Shown: positions 7,815 through 10,129 of the stretch, one piece after another
Layout of the letters: every line of letters starts with the position of its first letter
Numbering within the stretch: position 1 is the first letter of the stretch
Origin: an uncultured Collinsella sp.
GTDB lineage: Bacteria; Actinomycetota; Coriobacteriia; Coriobacteriales; Coriobacteriaceae
Reading direction: 5' to 3'
DNA: 10,129 nucleotides
NCBI GenBank assembly: GCA_934654765.1
Contig: CAKUGX010000067.1
Span: 1 to 10,129 of the forward strand
Translations under genes and position numbers: made by a program
The notes under the pieces: model-generated
Databases searched by the model: none
What the model was told of the DNA's origin: nothing
Seen by the model: the letters and a program-made list of their open reading frames with translations, nothing else

Positions 7815-9450
7815 GCTTAGCCGCCGCTTGTTGGCTGCCGCAACGATAATCATGGTCGCTATTCTGTCTTTCGCGATTGCTCCTGGAACGGCACGTGCTG
7901 CCGACACTGGAGCCATTACGGTGGACGGTACAGTTGCGACTCGGTATGACGCGTATCAGCTCTTTTCGGCGACCGTTATTGACGGCGCCGATGCCGACCA
8001 AAAGGTCGCAACTGACGTAACGTGGGCGAATGACGCCGTTCGCCAGGTCGTTCTCCCCGTGCTTCATGATGCGGGGCTCGACAGCTCGGCCTCGACGGCG
8101 CAAGAGGCTGCCGAATGGATGAATGCTAGCGGGCGCATGACGACTGCGCTAGCGGCAAAGCTTGCCCGTGCGATTTGCAATGCCGGTGCACCTTCCGTGA
8201 CCCTTAACGCGGGCACGGCGGCCGAGCTGCCCTGCGGTTACTGGCTCATCGTCGCCGACGACGACGCCATCGCCCAGGGCGAGGCCGGCACCGCGTCGAT
8301 CATGGCGCTGGTCGGCGGCAGCCCTGTCACCGTCAAGCCCAAGGCCTCGACGCCCAAGGTGGCCAAGCACGTGCTGGAGGACAGCACCGCCGCATGGCAG
8401 AAGGCCGCTGACGCCACGGTCGCCGACGACCTGTACTGGCGCCTCTCTGCCACGGTCCCGGCGGGCCTCACGGCCTACGACACCTATTCGGTGCGGTTCG
8501 TCGACACCATGAGCGCGGGGCTCGACCCCTCCAAGGTGGCCGCGAGCATGCGCGTGTACGCGACGGCGGGCGCCGAGGGCGACTTCGACGCCGTCACATG
8601 TGAGGACGGTAACGCCAACTCGACGCCGGCTAAAGGGTGGACAGACATAACTTCACAGTGCAAGGTCTCGGTCGAGGGCAATGCCTTCACCGTACGCACC
8701 GGCGACCTGATCGCCGCGCTCGGCGGGGCAGGCGCCTTTACCGCGGGCGCCCGCGTGGTTGCTGTCTACAATGCGCCGTTGGGGGCCAACTGCAATCGAG
8801 GCGCTACCAAGGGCAACCCCAACGAGGTCTACCTGCGTTACCCGCGCTCTCCCCTCGCCGACCAGTCCGGCGATGCCGGATTCACCCGCACGCCGAGCGA
8901 TGACGCGTGCGCCTACACCTGGGGACTCAGTCTGATCAAGCGCTCAAGCTCGGACGATAAACCGCTCGCGGGCGCCAAGCTGCGCATCATCGATGACCGC
9001 GGCCGCACACTGTCGGCCGACGGCGCATGGTCGACGGATGCCGGTGCGTGCATTGTGACCGACAAGGACGGTCGCGTGGAGCTGAACGGTGTGGACACAG
9101 GCGTCTATACCGTCGAGGAAGTTACGGCACCCAAGGGCTACGCCGCCTTCGAGGGCAAACGAACGGTGACGGTTACGGCCGAGGGTCTGGACGTTAAACA
9201 GGTAGCAGCCGCGAAGCCCAAAGTGACCGTGTCGGCCGAAAGCCCTCTGCGGGTTGATACCGCCGATGCCGGGACGGGTTCGATTGAACTGTCGGTGCTC
9301 AACACCCCAAGCAAAGAAGCAAGTCGAGGCTTTATGCCCTCGACGGGAGATAGAACGTTGGTACTGGTGGCGGCTTTGGCTGCCATCGGAGTGGCGGCTA
9401 TTGTCGCCGCGCTCGTCATCAAGCGGGGAGGAGGTCGCCGTGATAAATAA
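7807..9450 (+). CDS. SpaH/EbpB-type LPXTG-anchored pilin
   Basis: The 547-aa precursor starts at a GTG. Its signal peptide (RRLLAAATIIMVAILSFAIA core) is probably cleaved after TARA31. An N-terminal pilin domain (about 33-172) contains PCGYWLIV (142-149). VTVKPK (174-179) stands where pilins usually have V-x-V-Y-P-K. The second domain (about 183-350) is of the K-to-N isopeptide fimbrial type, with candidate K187 and N339 in GNPNEV. A CnaB domain (about 370-455) has K378 and E-box YTVEEVTAPKGY (E438). The C-terminus has MPSTG (510-514), a hydrophobic helix (about 517-538) and the tail KRGGGRRDK. Seven cysteines in the mature part are unusual. It overlaps the adhesin gene by 8 bp, so coexpression is assured. 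It could be an ancillary/basal pilin or a second shaft pilin; order and length do not decide this. Confidence 0.9.
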   Translation: MSRLSRRLLAAATIIMVAILSFAIAPGTARAADTGAITVDGTVATRYDAYQLFSATVIDGADADQKVATDVTWANDAVRQVVLPVLHDAGLDSSASTAQEAAEWMNASGRMTTALAAKLARAICNAGAPSVTLNAGTAAELPCGYWLIVADDDAIAQGEAGTASIMALVGGSPVTVKPKASTPKVAKHVLEDSTAAWQKAADATVADDLYWRLSATVPAGLTAYDTYSVRFVDTMSAGLDPSKVAASMRVYATAGAEGDFDAVTCEDGNANSTPAKGWTDITSQCKVSVEGNAFTVRTGDLIAALGGAGAFTAGARVVAVYNAPLGANCNRGATKGNPNEVYLRYPRSPLADQSGDAGFTRTPSDDACAYTWGLSLIKRSSSDDKPLAGAKLRIIDDRGRTLSADGAWSTDAGACIVTDKDGRVELNGVDTGVYTVEEVTAPKGYAAFEGKRTVTVTAEGLDVKQVAAAKPKVTVSAESPLRVDTADAGTGSIELSVLNTPSKEASRGFMPSTGDRTLVLVAALAAIGVAAIVAALVIKRGGGRRDK

Positions 9451-9454
9451 TTGT

Positions 9455-9463
9455 CCCCCCCCC
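9455..9463 (+). repeat. homopolymer tract of nine C
   Basis: Nine C in a row lie 4 bp after the stop of the second pilin gene and 110 bp before the start of the third. Runs of this length can slip during replication. Being between genes, a length change could alter spacing or RNA structure but not a reading frame. It may be a phase-variation site or simply a chance run or assembly error. Confidence 0.8.
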
Positions 9464-9501
9464 TTGCTCAGTGGCGTACTGCCTCCGTAGCGAGTGACGC
9501 G

Positions 9502-9517
9502 CAGGTCTATCGACCTG
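9502..9517 (+). other. small hairpin between the two pilin genes
   Basis: CAGGTC (9502-9507) and GACCTG (9512-9517) form a perfect 6-bp stem with a TATC loop. No T run follows directly, so it is not a clear terminator. It could be an mRNA processing or stability element that sets the ratio of the last pilin to the genes before it, or a weak attenuator. The 123-bp gap, in an operon where the previous genes overlap, suggests that separate expression control is applied here. Confidence 0.35.
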
Positions 9518-9573
9518 ATGATCATTGGTTTTGACAAAGTTACTAGAGAACCCTCCAAGAAAGAGGACCAAAC

Positions 9574-10129
9574 ATGAAGACAACCAAGAACATCGCCCGC
9601 CTGGCAATAACCGCTGGCCTCACGGCAGCGCTGAGCTTCGGCGGCGTGATGGCGCCGGTCACGATGGCGTTTGCTGATGGTACGCCTGTGGCTACGACGA
9701 ATGGCAATGTGACGATCAAAGATGGCGACTACGCGGGTACGACCTTTAAGGGTATCAAGATTTTCTCCGCTACGGTTACGCAGGATCAGACAGGCGCCGA
9801 TGTTTGGGACTCTACCGATGAGAAGACGCTGTCCGATATTAAGTGGGCATCGGGTAATGTGAAGGATGCCGTCATGAGCGTGTTTGACGGTGACGGTTAT
9901 GTCAACAAGCCGGAGAATGACGACGCTCAGGCATGGGCAGAGTTCATTAAGGAACAAGCTGGTTCCGATAACGTTGGCGTGGGTGCCAAAGTTAATGCAG
10001 ACAACAAGCTAAACGTGATTGCGGAGAAACTCATAAACACCAAGGGTCTTGAGTGGACGGACCTTGCCAACCAGCAAACAAAGAATTTGGGAGCCGGCTA
10101 TTGGCTTTTCGTGACCAATCAGCCCGGTT
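9574..10129 (+). CDS. pilin subunit, probable shaft (backbone) pilin, 3' end outside window
   Basis: The open frame starts at ATG 9574 and runs to the window end: 185 codons and one extra base, with no stop. The signal peptide MKTTKNIARLAITAGLTAAL... is probably cleaved after AFA34. The mature part (from D35) resembles the N-terminal domain of the upstream pilin: FSATV, D-x-K/T-WA, AQ-x-WAEF versus AQEAAEW, and GAGYWLFV versus PCGYWLIV. The two are therefore paralogues. The pilin motif with the sortase-linked lysine should lie just beyond the window end. AGAGGA (9562-9567) is 6 bp before the start. Its position last of three, and the gap ahead that allows separate expression, fit the abundant shaft subunit, but this is inferred. 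It lacks cysteines in the visible part, unlike its paralogue. Confidence 0.88.
   Translation, partial: MKTTKNIARLAITAGLTAALSFGGVMAPVTMAFADGTPVATTNGNVTIKDGDYAGTTFKGIKIFSATVTQDQTGADVWDSTDEKTLSDIKWASGNVKDAVMSVFDGDGYVNKPENDDAQAWAEFIKEQAGSDNVGVGAKVNADNKLNVIAEKLINTKGLEWTDLANQQTKNLGAGYWLFVTNQPG

Noticed and set aside
7290..7916. 208-codon minus-strand frame across the adhesin/pilin junction
   Set aside because: It lies opposite conserved FctA-domain and signal-peptide coding sequence and has no family resemblance.
9531..9536. Perfect TTGACA -35 box upstream of the third pilin
   Set aside because: No acceptable -10 sequence lies 15-19 bp downstream; the expected position reads TCCAAG and then meets the ribosome binding site.

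Overview
The window reads as chromosomal DNA of a high-GC Gram-positive gut actinobacterium, most likely class Coriobacteriia and probably Collinsella. This rests on GC-rich core genes (a sampled row of typA is about 70% G+C), strong GGAGG/AGGGG ribosome binding sites, CCA-encoded tRNA genes, and LPXTG-type pilins with the Ala-rich signal peptides and isopeptide domains common in that class. The genus is inferred by resemblance, not from a marker gene.

Left part (1-3730), housekeeping: a tRNA-Ala(UGC)/tRNA-Ile(GAU) pair closed by a terminator; an intergenic segment with nested inverted repeats; then a compact gene set with gaps of about 30 bp. The set is a DUF151 bifunctional-nuclease family protein, a small two-helix membrane protein of unknown function and an acidic protein of unknown function. 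The ribosome-associated GTPase gene typA/bipA follows, with its own strong terminator.

Middle (3731-4091): a 361-bp AT-rich gap without a credible gene. It holds several perfect short palindromes, a possible promoter and a potentially structured leader, and is the likely control region of the next operon.

Right part (4092-10129), a sortase-assembled pilus operon on the + strand. A 1240-aa secreted adhesin, probably the pilus tip, has five tandem isopeptide-type Ig-like modules, a CnaB domain, a Spy0128/FctA-type pilin domain and an LPEAG sorting signal. It overlaps by 8 bp a 547-aa pilin of SpaH/EbpB type with an MPSTG sorting signal. After a 123-bp gap containing a run of nine C comes a third pilin-like gene, cut by the window end. 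It is paralogous to the second at its N-terminus and is probably the shaft subunit. No sortase gene is visible; a class C sortase would be expected just downstream.

Working model: the three precursors are exported by Sec, linked by a pilus sortase and anchored to the wall. The most interesting points are the five-module tip adhesin, its steep internal GC gradient (AT-rich distal part, host-like C-terminus), the two different non-canonical sorting signals, the seven cysteines and altered pilin motif of the second pilin, the poly-C tract, and the nested inverted repeats behind the tRNA genes. I see no CRISPR array, transposase, integrase or phage gene. The right part is a recognisable type of system in an unusual form rather than a wholly unknown one.
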